Assembly: GCA_043228905.1 (NCBI GenBank)
Contig: JBHGNT010000009.1
Location: 12,214,001-12,278,000 of the forward strand
Length of the DNA stretch: 64,000 bases
Direction of reading: 5' to 3'
DNA from: Azolla caroliniana
Taxonomy: Eukaryota; Polypodiophyta
Part shown: positions 44,201-51,650 of the stretch, piece by piece
How positions within the stretch are numbered: the stretch's first letter is position 1
How the letters are laid out: the number at the start of each line of letters is the position of its first letter
Translations under genes and position numbers: made by a program
The notes under the pieces: generated by a model
What the model saw: only the letters and a program-made list of their open reading frames with translations
The model's database searches: none
Told to the model about the DNA's origin: nothing

Positions 44201-45293
44201 TTGTCAACCACACGTCTCCTATGCCGGAAATCCGGCACGTACCTTCATTTCCCATCCGAACACAGCCATGCTCACCGGCTGTGTAGGATGAGAAGTATCT
44301 TCTCTCCGGGGTCAGGTGGAACGATGCTCCGGAATCGACCACCCAGGTCGTCTCATCGCCGGCAACGTTTAGCTCACCTTCTTCGGTGATGAGCATGATT
44401 TCTTCCTCACTTGCCGCGAGTGCCGTTGTTCCTTTCCGGTCCTGTCCTCGCCGATCCGAACCATTCCGGTCCGTGGCTCCCCGGTATGCACCGTTTCTCT
44501 CCGGTGACTTCTTCGAATCGGTGTTGTCGGTTCCATTGTCTTTTCGGTAATGCCGACAATTCTTTCGGAAGTGCCCCGGCTTCCCACAGTGGAAGCATGT
44601 GGGCCTTCCTCTTGACTGCGACCGGGTCCCCGACTTCTCCCGTCTTTGCGGACTCCGGTTCCATTGTCTTCCCCGATCCGATTCGGTAAACAACATCTTC
44701 GGGTCGGAGGCCGGTTCTTTATCTCTCCGACGCGCTTCTTCATTCAAAATACTTGTCTTTACCGTTTGTAAGGACAAGTTATCTTCGGTGCAGGAGGTGC
44801 TGAGAGTCACCACCAAGTTCTCCCAGCTTTCTGGCAATGTACACATCAGGATGATGGCTTGCATTGCATCCTCCAACGGGAACTTAATCGCCGCAAGCTG
44901 GTTCACGAATCCCATGAACGTGCTTACGTGTTCAACCATACTCTCGCCGTCCCGGTACTTGAGGTTCACTATCTTCCTCATCAGGGAGGTCCGGTTCAAC
45001 GCATTCTTCCTCTCGTAGAGGCCCGACAGCTTCTTCCACATCTCATATGCGTTGGTGTCGTTCGCCACATGTTGTAGGACGCTTACATCGACATATTGTC
45101 GGATCGTCGCTACGGCTTTCCGGTTCAGGAGCTTCCACTCCGACTCAAGTACCCCTTTCGGTATTTCCGACCTGTCAATCGGTTCGTACAGGTCCCGAAC
45201 AATCAGAAGATCCTCCATCTTGATCTTCCAGTCGGCGTAATTCTGCGCATTCAGCACCATCATCATCGGCTGCCCGCTGCCGCCGCCTTCCAT
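41220..45293 (-). CDS. Element L: intact copia Gag-Pol polyprotein
   Basis: A 1357-residue open frame from the ATG at 45293 (the frame extends 14 codons upstream into primer site and LTR, but this Met is the first after the primer site). Order: Gag; zinc knuckle CFHCGKPGHFRKNC (233-246); protease VVDSGASFHLT (about 320); GAG-pre-integrase ELWHKRLCHMS; integrase with catalytic Asp 509 (VHTDVC), Asp 570 (RADNGGEY) and Glu 606 (GLAERMNR); RT with EQMDVKTAFLHGDL, SLYGLKQAPRQWY and YVDD (1033-1036); RNase H with GFTDSDMSADADTSRSTSGY, STTEAEYMA and YCDSQSA. Protease before integrase before RT is copia order. Nothing is missing and the length is normal for the family. Together with identical LTRs this suggests it could still move. 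Confidence 0.95.
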   Translation of the reverse strand: MEGGGSGQPMMMVLNAQNYADWKIKMEDLLIVRDLYEPIDRSEIPKGVLESEWKLLNRKAVATIRQYVDVSVLQHVANDTNAYEMWKKLSGLYERKNALNRTSLMRKIVNLKYRDGESMVEHVSTFMGFVNQLAAIKFPLEDAMQAIILMCTLPESWENLVVTLSTSCTEDNLSLQTVKTSILNEEARRRDKEPASDPKMLFTESDRGRQWNRSPQRREKSGTRSQSRGRPTCFHCGKPGHFRKNCRHYRKDNGTDNTDSKKSPERNGAYRGATDRNGSDRRGQDRKGTTALAASEEEIMLITEEGELNVAGDETTWVVDSGASFHLTPERRYFSSYTAGEHGCVRMGNEGTCRISGIGDVWLTTPTGCKMLLKDVRHVPEVRLNLISAGRLDDEGYTGSIRNGVMKFSKGSLIVARARKVNTLYLMNARLCPEELNVAADTAGELWHKRLCHMSEKGMKRLAEDNLIPVKHVHLEKCTDCLAGKQNRTSFHSRPPTRRSAPLELVHTDVCQVETKSHGGAQYFVTFIDDHSRKLWTAPMKTKDQVLCVFKELHARVERESGKKLKAIRADNGGEYRGQFQEYCRSKGIRLEFTVPKTPELNGLAERMNRTIMERVRSMLAHAKLPKGFWAEAMSTATYVINRSPSVPLDGDTPQKVWTGKEVSYRHLKVFGCLAYVHVAKDRRGKLDPKTRPCVFLGYGDDEFGYRVWDPVDKKIFRSRDIIFMEDKTLADWESETKMKSSKSTGEDQLYKEQSRPARDRLALEDPAKDGEETEPAEEDENDTGTGPDPEMDSDEEESEEPVTEAPERRYPLRERRAPRRFPEPEHVLLTDEGEPESFEEAKQDTQSRRWLSAMQDEMDSLHENHTYELVELPKGKRALRNKWVFKLKPGDAGNPPRYKARIVVKGFQQKKGVDFDEIFAPVVKMTSIRTVLSIAASMDLEVEQMDVKTAFLHGDLDEEIYMQQPEGFEKKGKEHLVCRLKKSLYGLKQAPRQWYRKFDSFMTDEGYLKTQSDHCVFVKKFEGGDFLILLLYVDDMLIVGRDQVKIRMLKKALHRTFSMKDLGPARQILGMHIIRDRSKKQLWLSQEKYVTKVLHRFNMSEARPVGSTLPTNCKLSSKQSPKTKAEKEDMMKVPYASAVGSLMYAMVCTRPDIGYAVGVVSRYMSNPGKEHWNAAKWILRYLKGTANVCLRFGSGKPELDGFTDSDMSADADTSRSTSGYVMTYAGGAVSWQSRLQKTVALSTTEAEYMAAVEAGKEIIWMKDFIRELGIRQEEYRLYCDSQSAIHLAKNAAYHSRTKHIQRRYHWIRERIEDKEFVLTKIHTDENGSDMLTKVLTPDKLEACRKRIGLERHPMPK

Positions 45294-45308
45294 TTTCTGC
45301 AACAGTCG

Positions 45309-45320
45309 CTCTGATACCAG
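45309..45320 (-). other. Element L: primer-binding site
   Basis: On the minus strand TGGTATCAGAGC starts two bases inside the 5' LTR end. It is complementary to the 3' end of plant initiator tRNA-Met, the usual copia primer. Confidence 0.9.
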
Positions 45321-45322
45321 TT

Positions 45323-45927
45323 TGTTGGGAATCAACGCTTCGATTCACCTTCTTCCCTCGGCCACAAGCGAGTAATCGCGGATCAATGCAGCAGAAAATA
45401 GGAAATACAGAGAAAGACACGATACACAGGGATTAACGTGGAAAACCCTATACGGGAAAAACCACGGGAGTGCGAAACTCCAAACCAAACTATGCACAGA
45501 GAAATATACAATGGCGAGCTGCAAGGCAACGACCTTGAGCTCGCTGTCCTCGCCACAGGCGGCGGAAATACACAGAGGCGTCTACCTCTTCCTCTCTCGC
45601 GCTCTATCTCTCACTCTGTCTCACGGCTGCTCCCTCTTCACTCCTCTTGAGTGAAAAACAGAAAAATAAGAAGCAACAACAAAACTGTTTGCCCTAAGTC
45701 ATATTTATACTTATATGACTTTGGGCTATTTACAACTGTAGCCTCAGGGGCCCATAGCGAACATATTCACGGATATGTCCCTGCATCCGGATCGCTCTCC
45801 GGGTACACTCGTCATCCGGTACCGAAACCGGGGTCTTCGTCATCCGGATCCGAAACCGAAACCGGGCTTGTCGGCATTCATCTCCGATATCCGACCATCC
45901 CATCCGAAAGGGACCGAAATCCCAACA
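45323..45927 (-). repeat. Element L: 5' LTR
   Basis: 605 bp, reading identical to 40605-41209. It drives transcription of the Gag-Pol frame at 45293. The promoter TATA-like core lies in the conserved inverted repeat near 45696-45721. Confidence 0.95.
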
Positions 45928-46195
45928 CCTAACGGTATACCCTCTAATGCAAAATGGGCAACCCCTTCACAAAGGGTGTTCCCTTCCTTTTATAGAACAA
46001 GGAAAGGGATGCGTTACAATGTGGGACAAATCCCGCCTTACATAGGATCGTCTGCCCCGACTTGACTACTTTTCAGCGCCATAAAGGCACCCTCGATAGT
46101 CACACTAAATGTACATGGGTGCGTACACACGCTGCACCCCGCCGATGTAGCCAATGTTTCCCGGTTTCCACCTCTGGCCGAAATTCTTCACGACA
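45928..46195 (-). repeat. Element I: 5' LTR, upstream part, with right duplication of L
   Basis: This begins with the CCTAA duplication (45928-45932) and continues to the LTR start TGTCGTGAAG (minus strand, 46195). It contains a TATA box on the minus strand (TATAAAAGG, near 45990). Right flank GCGTA at 46196 belongs to the copia E LTR. Confidence 0.85.
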
Positions 46196-46503
46196 GCGTA
46201 AACCGGGAGGTTGTTAGGAAAGATATTTCGTGAGGAATATATTTGGGAGTTAGTGTAGGAGCTCTTGATGAGCATTGAAGTACTGTCAGTACTTCGGTCA
46301 ATCCTTCTAGGACTTGTATAAAAGTGTTCACTGAGCACGTCTTATGTACAGACTGAGTATTATTGTTGAATATAGTTCTTGTGTTCTCTCTCACTCTCTC
46401 TGTCTCTCCCGCGTATACCACGTAAGCTCAAGCTCTCCATTAAACCTGAGTTTTCATCCTTCTGTTCAGTCTTCATACCTGCTTCCGCACGCTACTTTCT
46501 ACA
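46196..46503 (+). repeat. Element E family: 3' LTR remnant
   Basis: 308 bp matching the E and D LTRs from GCGTAAACCGGGAGG to the end TTTCTACA. It contains GAAGTACTGTCAGTACTTC (46277-46295) and a TATAAAAG box. Its first part is cut by element I. It most likely is the 3' LTR of copia E, whose body ends at 36473. Confidence 0.8.
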
Positions 46504-46934
46504 GTGCTTTATGTAGTCACCCTCTCTCTTCATTAACTATAAGACTCATGGAGCATGGGGAATGTGAAAGCTCATAAGTTATGTGTCATAGAATATGATT
46601 CTATGAATCATACTAAATGCTAGAATACAAAGTGGTGACATAATGGTGACTCTTGACTGTTGGAGTGTCTCTTCACTCTCAAGGTGAGTTCACACACTAG
46701 ACCAAGTTGAGCTTGATTCTCAACACGCCCCCTCAAGCTCAAATCGGGTCGGTTTTAGACGGTATCCGAAATCCGCTTCAACTCGCGTTCCGGAGTCCGC
46801 GTCGATTCGCTTTATGCGGAGTTGCGGAATCCGTGCTCCAGCTTGCGTTGTGCATAGTTACAAAGTTTGTGCTTTGGCTTGCATCTTTCTTCGCTGCTTT
46901 GCACGGTAGATCGGCTCTTCGCGGCTTATTGCGT
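46504..46934 (-). repeat. Element J: 3' LTR remnant and 3' untranslated region
   Basis: 46504-46725 is the start of a copia LTR read on the minus strand (TGTTGAGAATCAAGCTCAAC); it is cut on the left by the E-family LTR. Beside it lies the polypurine tract GAGCTTGAGGGGGCG (46726-46740). 46741-46934 is a spacer with GC-rich direct repeats (CGGAATCCG and CGCTTTATGCGG phrases). The pol of J resumes at 51622 on the other side of element K. Confidence 0.65.
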
Positions 46935-47572
46935 TGTCGCGTTGTTACGCGTGTGCGTGGAGAAAGGCGGGACCACGGGGGTCTTGGACTAGGGAGTATA
47001 GGAGAAGGAATCGGACATGGAATGGAAGCTTTGCTCAAGAAGGAGAAGAATGAACAAGAGATTAACTCGAACAAGAGGAAGATGGAGACAAGAAGATCAA
47101 CATGATATATTAAAACGAAATGAACGATTACAAAACGGTGGCCGCGTAGGCCACACCAAACGACTACTCGAAACCCTAACCCTAACCCTAACGCTTGACC
47201 TACGTGGTATACCTCGCACACTCAAAATAGGCAATCCCCACAATGGTGCCTTCTCTCTCCTTTTATAGCACAAGGAGGGAAAACCGCTTACAAAAGTGAG
47301 ACTAAAATATCCCCTTTCATTCAAAGGGGATATTTGCCTTGATTTGGGGAAGGGTGAGATTGATGGCTCCTTAACTCCCACCTCCTCACAAACAACTAGG
47401 TACCTATGTACCGCATAGTACCTCTCTCTCTCTCTCTCTCTCGCGTGGATGTGCGTACAACCACATCACCTTTATACCTTTATTACTATTACTAATACGT
47501 GTGCAACGTTGCACATCGCTCTTTGGCTCTCGTTGCTCGGGTTTCCGCTTGTGGACGAAAATCTTCACGACA
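46935..47572 (-). repeat. Element K: 3' LTR
   Basis: 638 bp, differing from 50986-51621 by about eight substitutions and one microsatellite length change by eye. It contains a short telomere-like tract, three CCCTAA units (near 47177-47195), a CT microsatellite near 47420-47442 and the inverted repeat ATATCCCCTTT / AAAGGGGATAT (near 47308-47332). Confidence 0.9.
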
Positions 47573-47638
47573 TCCGCCCCCACCTAACCGCACATCCTCC
47601 GGTATGTGCCAAAACATAGGGGAGAGAACACGAGATTT

Positions 47639-50275
47639 TCAGCCACGACGACCGAATGAGTCCTTAGCGTCCTCGTGGGCCCGCCCGACTTTTGTCTTCC
47701 ACTTCGAGCAAGACCACCCCGTCCACACGAACCACCGCCGCCTTCCGGCCCACCGTCCTCGCCGAATGGTCTCGAACCGTCGGCGCCATCCGATCCGCCA
47801 CACTCGACGATGTTCGCCGAGTCGTTGCCTCCACCCGATCCGCCACGTGCACCGTGGGTCCTTGAACCACTGACTACATCCGACCCGCCGTATCCGATGC
47901 CCGTGCTTTCCTCCCCGTTCGGTCCTCCCGAACGCCGTCGCTGACCCGGTTGCTCTTCCTTTGTCCGCCTTGTATATCCCCCGGATGCGCTCCCGGTCGC
48001 ATGCCGGATTCCGCCCTTTGCGTGCCGCACACCTCGGCGTGCCGACTCTCTCCGCTCCGCGCTTGCCTTTCGTAGGCTTTCCCTGTATGTCGATGTTGCC
48101 CTCTGAATGCGTGGTCGTGCTTCGGTCCTTCGATGACCCCATCACGCGTTTTTTGCTTTCCCCTTTTTCGCCGTGCTCTCTCGTAGTAGAGTGTATCGTC
48201 ATCCCGACCTCCGTGTCGGTGTCCCTCGAGGCTCTCGTTATCGCCTCGCCTCGACTTGCGCCCTCTTGGCCCGCTTGGCCTTGTATGCTCTCCGGGAAGC
48301 CGCTGCGCTTTCTCTTCCCGGTGTGTACCCCGTTGTTCTCCGTGCATCTCCTCCGTTTTCCTAGATACGACTCTCCGCTCATGCCGATCGCGCTCGGCCC
48401 ATGCCGTCGATCTTGGTGTTTCGCCGCGCCGTCCCTCGTCCTGCGCTTGCCTCTCGAAGGCTTGACCCAACCGTCATCGTCGGTCAATCGTTGTCGCCCA
48501 TCCGCCGTATGCATGCTTGTGTCTTGGCCCTCCACCGGCCGTATTGCATGCGTCTCGTGTCGTGCTTCCGCCGTAGACACGGCCTCCGCGTCGGTCTCCA
48601 ACTCCTCGCCGCCACCCACCGCTTCTTCGTTCTCCTTTCGATCCGCGACCGCCGATGCCTCACGGGTAGGTGTGGAGGGTTCCTCCCACTCTCGGTTCAC
48701 CACCGAGTCCTCGCCTCTCAAAGGCTCAATCGGTCCACCGTTTCCGGTCACTCGTTGATGCTTTCTCGGATGCATGCTCGTTCTTGGGCCCTTCACCGAC
48801 CGTAGTGCATGCTTCGTGTTACGCCCTTCATCCGCCGTAGACCCGACCTCCACGTCGGCCACTTCTTCCTTTGTCACTGTAGCCCGTTCCGACCCGAGCT
48901 CGCCATCTTGGACCTGCTCGTCCATCATCTCATACCGGATACCCGCTCCGATAACTTTGTCCGCTTCGGCCTCCGACTCCTCGCCGCCACCCGCCGTCTC
49001 TCCGGTCTCACGTTGATCCGCAACCGCCGAAGTCTTTAGAATGGGTGTGGAAGGTCCCTCTCGCTCTCAGTCTTCTAGCAAGCCGTGATCACCGTGCCCA
49101 CTAGGCCTCCTTCTCGCTCTCACCGGCTCCCACCGTAACCGTACCCGGACGGCTACGAATCGATCAAACAATCCCGGTCTTGCCAGCTCCCTTCGGTTCG
49201 TGCCCGGTTGACTGGCCCCCGCTTCACCCATCTTCCGCTCCACTTCCCGGTCGGGTCGGATTACCGACCGGCTCATCTTTCGGTCGGGTCGGTTCCCGAC
49301 TCGCTCCTCAATGCCGCTCCAGACCTCTCCTTCGGTCCTTTCGCACGTGCCCACCCCGGGCCTCTCATCCTCACGGCCACCGCCCATCTCCCCGGTCTTA
49401 TGTCCGCGCTCAGGCGCAACCGCCGAAGTCTCCGGCCCCGGTGTCGAGGGATCTCGCCTCCATCCACTACAAACCTCCTCTTCGTCATTTCGGTTGCCTG
49501 CCTTGCCGCCGCGACCGTCCGTCTCTCTAGGTCTCACACCGGCTCTCGGGCCGGTTGCCAGAGTCTCTAGGACCGGTGTGTGGAAGGTCGCGGCACCGCC
49601 GCTCGTCTCCTCTTCTTCCTCGATTTCACAAGCCTCAAGTATGCTCGCGAAATCCTCGTAGAATGTTTCGGGCAACCGCGTCCCGAAACTTTCGCCCACT
49701 CTCGAAGTGGCGTCCATTGCTCTGTAGATATCGGGCTCATCCATGGCCGTCCTCTTTCCACAAGTCGAGAGGGTCGCTCGCTCCGCACCCTCTCCCACAT
49801 CGTCGCCGTGGTCGTCCGCCTTGCCGCCTCCACCGTTCATTACCCTAAGTCTCATGCGGGCACTCGGGCCGGCCGCCGGGGTCTCTTGAACCGGTGCGTG
49901 TAAGGTAGCAACGCCGCTGCTCGTCGATGCTATGCCCATAGCCACCTCCATTCGGACATCATCGTTCGTGGCTACCCCGCCTCCATATATGCAAGCATCA
50001 ATTATGCTTGCCGCCTCCTCTTCCACGGTCTCCTTACCATTGTCTCGGTTGCCTGCCTTGCCGCCGCCACCGCCCGTCGCTCTAGGTCTCACGCCGGCAA
50101 TCGGGCCGACCGCCGGTGCCTCTAGGGCTGGTGTGTGTAAGGTCGCGGCACCGCCGCTTGTCTCCTCCTCCCTCGATGTTTCGGGCCGCCATGTCCCGAA
50201 TCCGTAGTTACCGGCCTTCATGGCCGTCCATTCGCTGCAAGACGAGAGAGTCGCTCTTTTCGCACCCTCTCCCAT
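47639..50275 (-). pseudogene. Element K: extended Gag region of alternating modules
   Basis: Two open stretches, 50275-49067 (402 residues) and 48928-47639 (429 residues), share one frame; a stop at 49067 separates them, and the module pattern continues across it. Module 1 reads GGAATLHTPALEAPAVGPIA followed by GVRPRATGGGGGKAGNRD; about six forms occur (also GVATLHAPVQETPAAGP, GAATFHTPVLETLATGP, DPSTPGPETSAVAP, GPSTPILKTSAVAD, EPSTPTREASAVAD). Module 2 reads GEGAERATLSTCGKRTAMDE. A third, in the last part, reads SVKGPRTSMHPRKHQRVT and PVEGQDTSMHTADGRQRLT. The tail is Arg/Gly/Trp-rich. I know no family with these modules. The frame is offset from gag at 50277, so gag and modules would need a frameshift to be joined. 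The function is unknown. Confidence 0.65.
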
Positions 50276-50276
50276 G

Positions 50277-50948
50277 TCACCATCGTACGCTCTCCCGGCC
50301 TCCGTATAGGCCCCCGTCTTCTCCGTCTAGGGAGTCTTCTTCCTCCGCATCTTCCGATCGCCTCCGGCCCGTCTCCATAACAAGCCCTTCTTCGGCTCCG
50401 ATTTTCGCCTTCACAATCTCGCATGCCTCCCGTATTAGCGCTTCTAGGTCGAGCTCCTCCGAACCGTTTTGCGTTGAGCTCTCTTCTGGCGGTAGTGCGT
50501 ACCCACTCACCGCTCTCTCTTCTCCGCTGCTTGCGGGCCGTGTTGTGTCCGACCGCCTCGCATCATGTTGCCGGCACCCCCACCGATCGAACTCATGCCG
50601 ACCTCTTCCTTCCGGTTCTGTGTACCCGTACGCCTCCAATAGAGCTCCCTCGAAGGACTCCCATGACTCGTGAGCTTCTCGTAGCTCCTTGACGTCCTTG
50701 TGCACCGATACGGCCGCCACTCGCGGAAAATACTCTATCCGCATCGCCTCGTCCACGCCCCCTTTCGCCATCTCGGCCTTGTAGGCTCCCAAAATTTTTA
50801 GGACCTCATTCCCATTGAACTGGCCGACTCGATCGACCACCCTTTCGACGGCTTGTTGAGCCGCATCTCGCTTCGCCATCTTCCGTCCGGCTTCCATCAC
50901 GATCTTTGCCATCATCTCCTCGAAGTCAAAGTCTTCTTCCATCTCCAT
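50277..50948 (-). CDS. Element K: Gag capsid part, 223-residue open frame
   Basis: An open frame from the ATG at 50948 to 50277. The first 115 residues match the Gag of element I: AAQQAVERVVDRVGQFNGNE, AYKAEMAKGGVDEAMRIEYF, KDVKELREAHESWESFEGAL. After HEFDRW the match ends and a charged region follows (SEELDLEALIREACEIVKAK). The second half of the capsid seen in I (KAFREFERRLARL and VGRVCQRL) is missing, so this Gag is internally deleted. The frame stops two bases before the module frame. There is no zinc knuckle. Confidence 0.7.
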   Translation of the reverse strand: MEMEEDFDFEEMMAKIVMEAGRKMAKRDAAQQAVERVVDRVGQFNGNEVLKILGAYKAEMAKGGVDEAMRIEYFPRVAAVSVHKDVKELREAHESWESFEGALLEAYGYTEPEGRGRHEFDRWGCRQHDARRSDTTRPASSGEERAVSGYALPPEESSTQNGSEELDLEALIREACEIVKAKIGAEEGLVMETGRRRSEDAEEEDSLDGEDGGLYGGRESVRW

Positions 50949-50985
50949 GCTCCCTTGCCGCCCTTCACTTCGGGTTCACCAAATA

Positions 50986-51621
50986 TATCGCGTTGTTACG
51001 CGCGTGCGTGGAGAAAGGCGGGACCACGGGGGTCTTGGACTAGGGAGTAGAGGAGAAGGAATCGGACATGGAATGGAAGCTTTGCTCAAGAAGGAGAAGA
51101 ATGAACAAGAGATTAACTCGAACAAGAGGAAGATGGAGACAAGAAGATCAACATGATATATTAAAACGAAATGAACGATTACAAAACGGTGGCCGCGTAG
51201 GCCGCACCAAACGACTACTCGAAACCCTAACCCTAACCCTAACGCTTGACCTACGTGGTATACCTCGCACACTCAAAATAGGCAACCCCCACAATGGTGC
51301 CTTCTCTCTCCTTTTATAGCACAAGGAGGGAAGACCGCTTACAAAAGTGAGACTAAAATATCCCCTTTCATTCAAAGGGGATATTTGCCTTGATTTGGGG
51401 AAGGGTGAGATTGATGGCCCCTTAACTCCCACCTCCTCACAAACAACTAGGTACCTATGTACCGCATAGTACCTCTCTCTCTCTCTCTCTCGCGTGGATG
51501 TGCGTACAACCACATCACCTTTATACCTTTATTACTATTACTAATACGTGTGCAACGTTGCACATCACTCTTTGGCTCTCGTTGCTCGGGTTTCCGCTTG
51601 TGGACGAAAATCTTCACGACA
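50986..51621 (-). repeat. Element K: 5' LTR
   Basis: 636 bp, starting TGTCGTGAAG at 51621 (minus strand) and ending CGCGATA at 50986 (CA changed to TA). A TATA box on the minus strand (TATAAAAGG) lies near 51312. It carries the same three CCCTAA units as the 3' LTR. Confidence 0.9.
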
Positions 51622-51650
51622 GCGTAGTGCGTGGTTGTGGAATCTACGCG

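Larger units (their letters stand above)
40605..45927 (-). mobile_element. Element L: complete, apparently recent copia element
   Basis: A 5323-bp Ty1/copia element on the minus strand with 605-bp LTRs at both ends, a 5-bp CCTAA target duplication, a TGGTATCAGAGC primer site, a purine-rich tract (GAAGGGGGAG) beside the 3' LTR and one open Gag-Pol frame. The two LTRs read base-for-base identical. It is inserted in the 5' LTR of element I. Confidence 0.95.
36474..46195 (-). mobile_element. Element I: gag-only gypsy LTR element, interrupted by copia L
   Basis: Minus-strand element. 5' LTR: 45928-46195 plus 40102-40604, split by copia L. Gag: 39129-40064. Repeat-module region: 36594-39128. Polypurine tract: 36594-36607. 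3' LTR: only the first 120 bp (36474-36593). There is no RT, RNase H or integrase anywhere between gag and the polypurine tract, so it was non-autonomous when it inserted. The left end was lost together with the end of copia E. Confidence 0.75.
46935..51621 (-). mobile_element. Element K: complete gag-only gypsy LTR element
   Basis: A 4687-bp element with LTRs 46935-47572 and 50986-51621, primer site TGGTGAACCCGAAGTG beside the 5' LTR, polypurine tract GGTGGGGGCGGA beside the 3' LTR and a flanking GCGT repeat (46931-46934 and 51622-51625). Its 3.4-kb interior holds gag and module repeats only. No protease, RT, RNase H or integrase motif is present. This is the layout of terminal-repeat retrotransposons with GAG, which depend on enzymes supplied in trans. 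It is inserted in the 3' region of copia J. Confidence 0.85.

Noticed and set aside
32150-46508. Target duplication proving that 32155 and 46503 are the ends of one copia E
   Set aside because: Flanks GCTCC and GTGCT do not match, so joining the two parts rests on LTR family and layout only.
47961-49016. Plus-strand open frames of up to 265 codons in element K
   Set aside because: Antisense shadows of the open minus-strand module frame in GC-rich sequence.
46931-51625. A clean 5-bp target duplication for element K
   Set aside because: Only four bases (GCGT) match; the fifth differs on both sides, so I report a 4-bp repeat.
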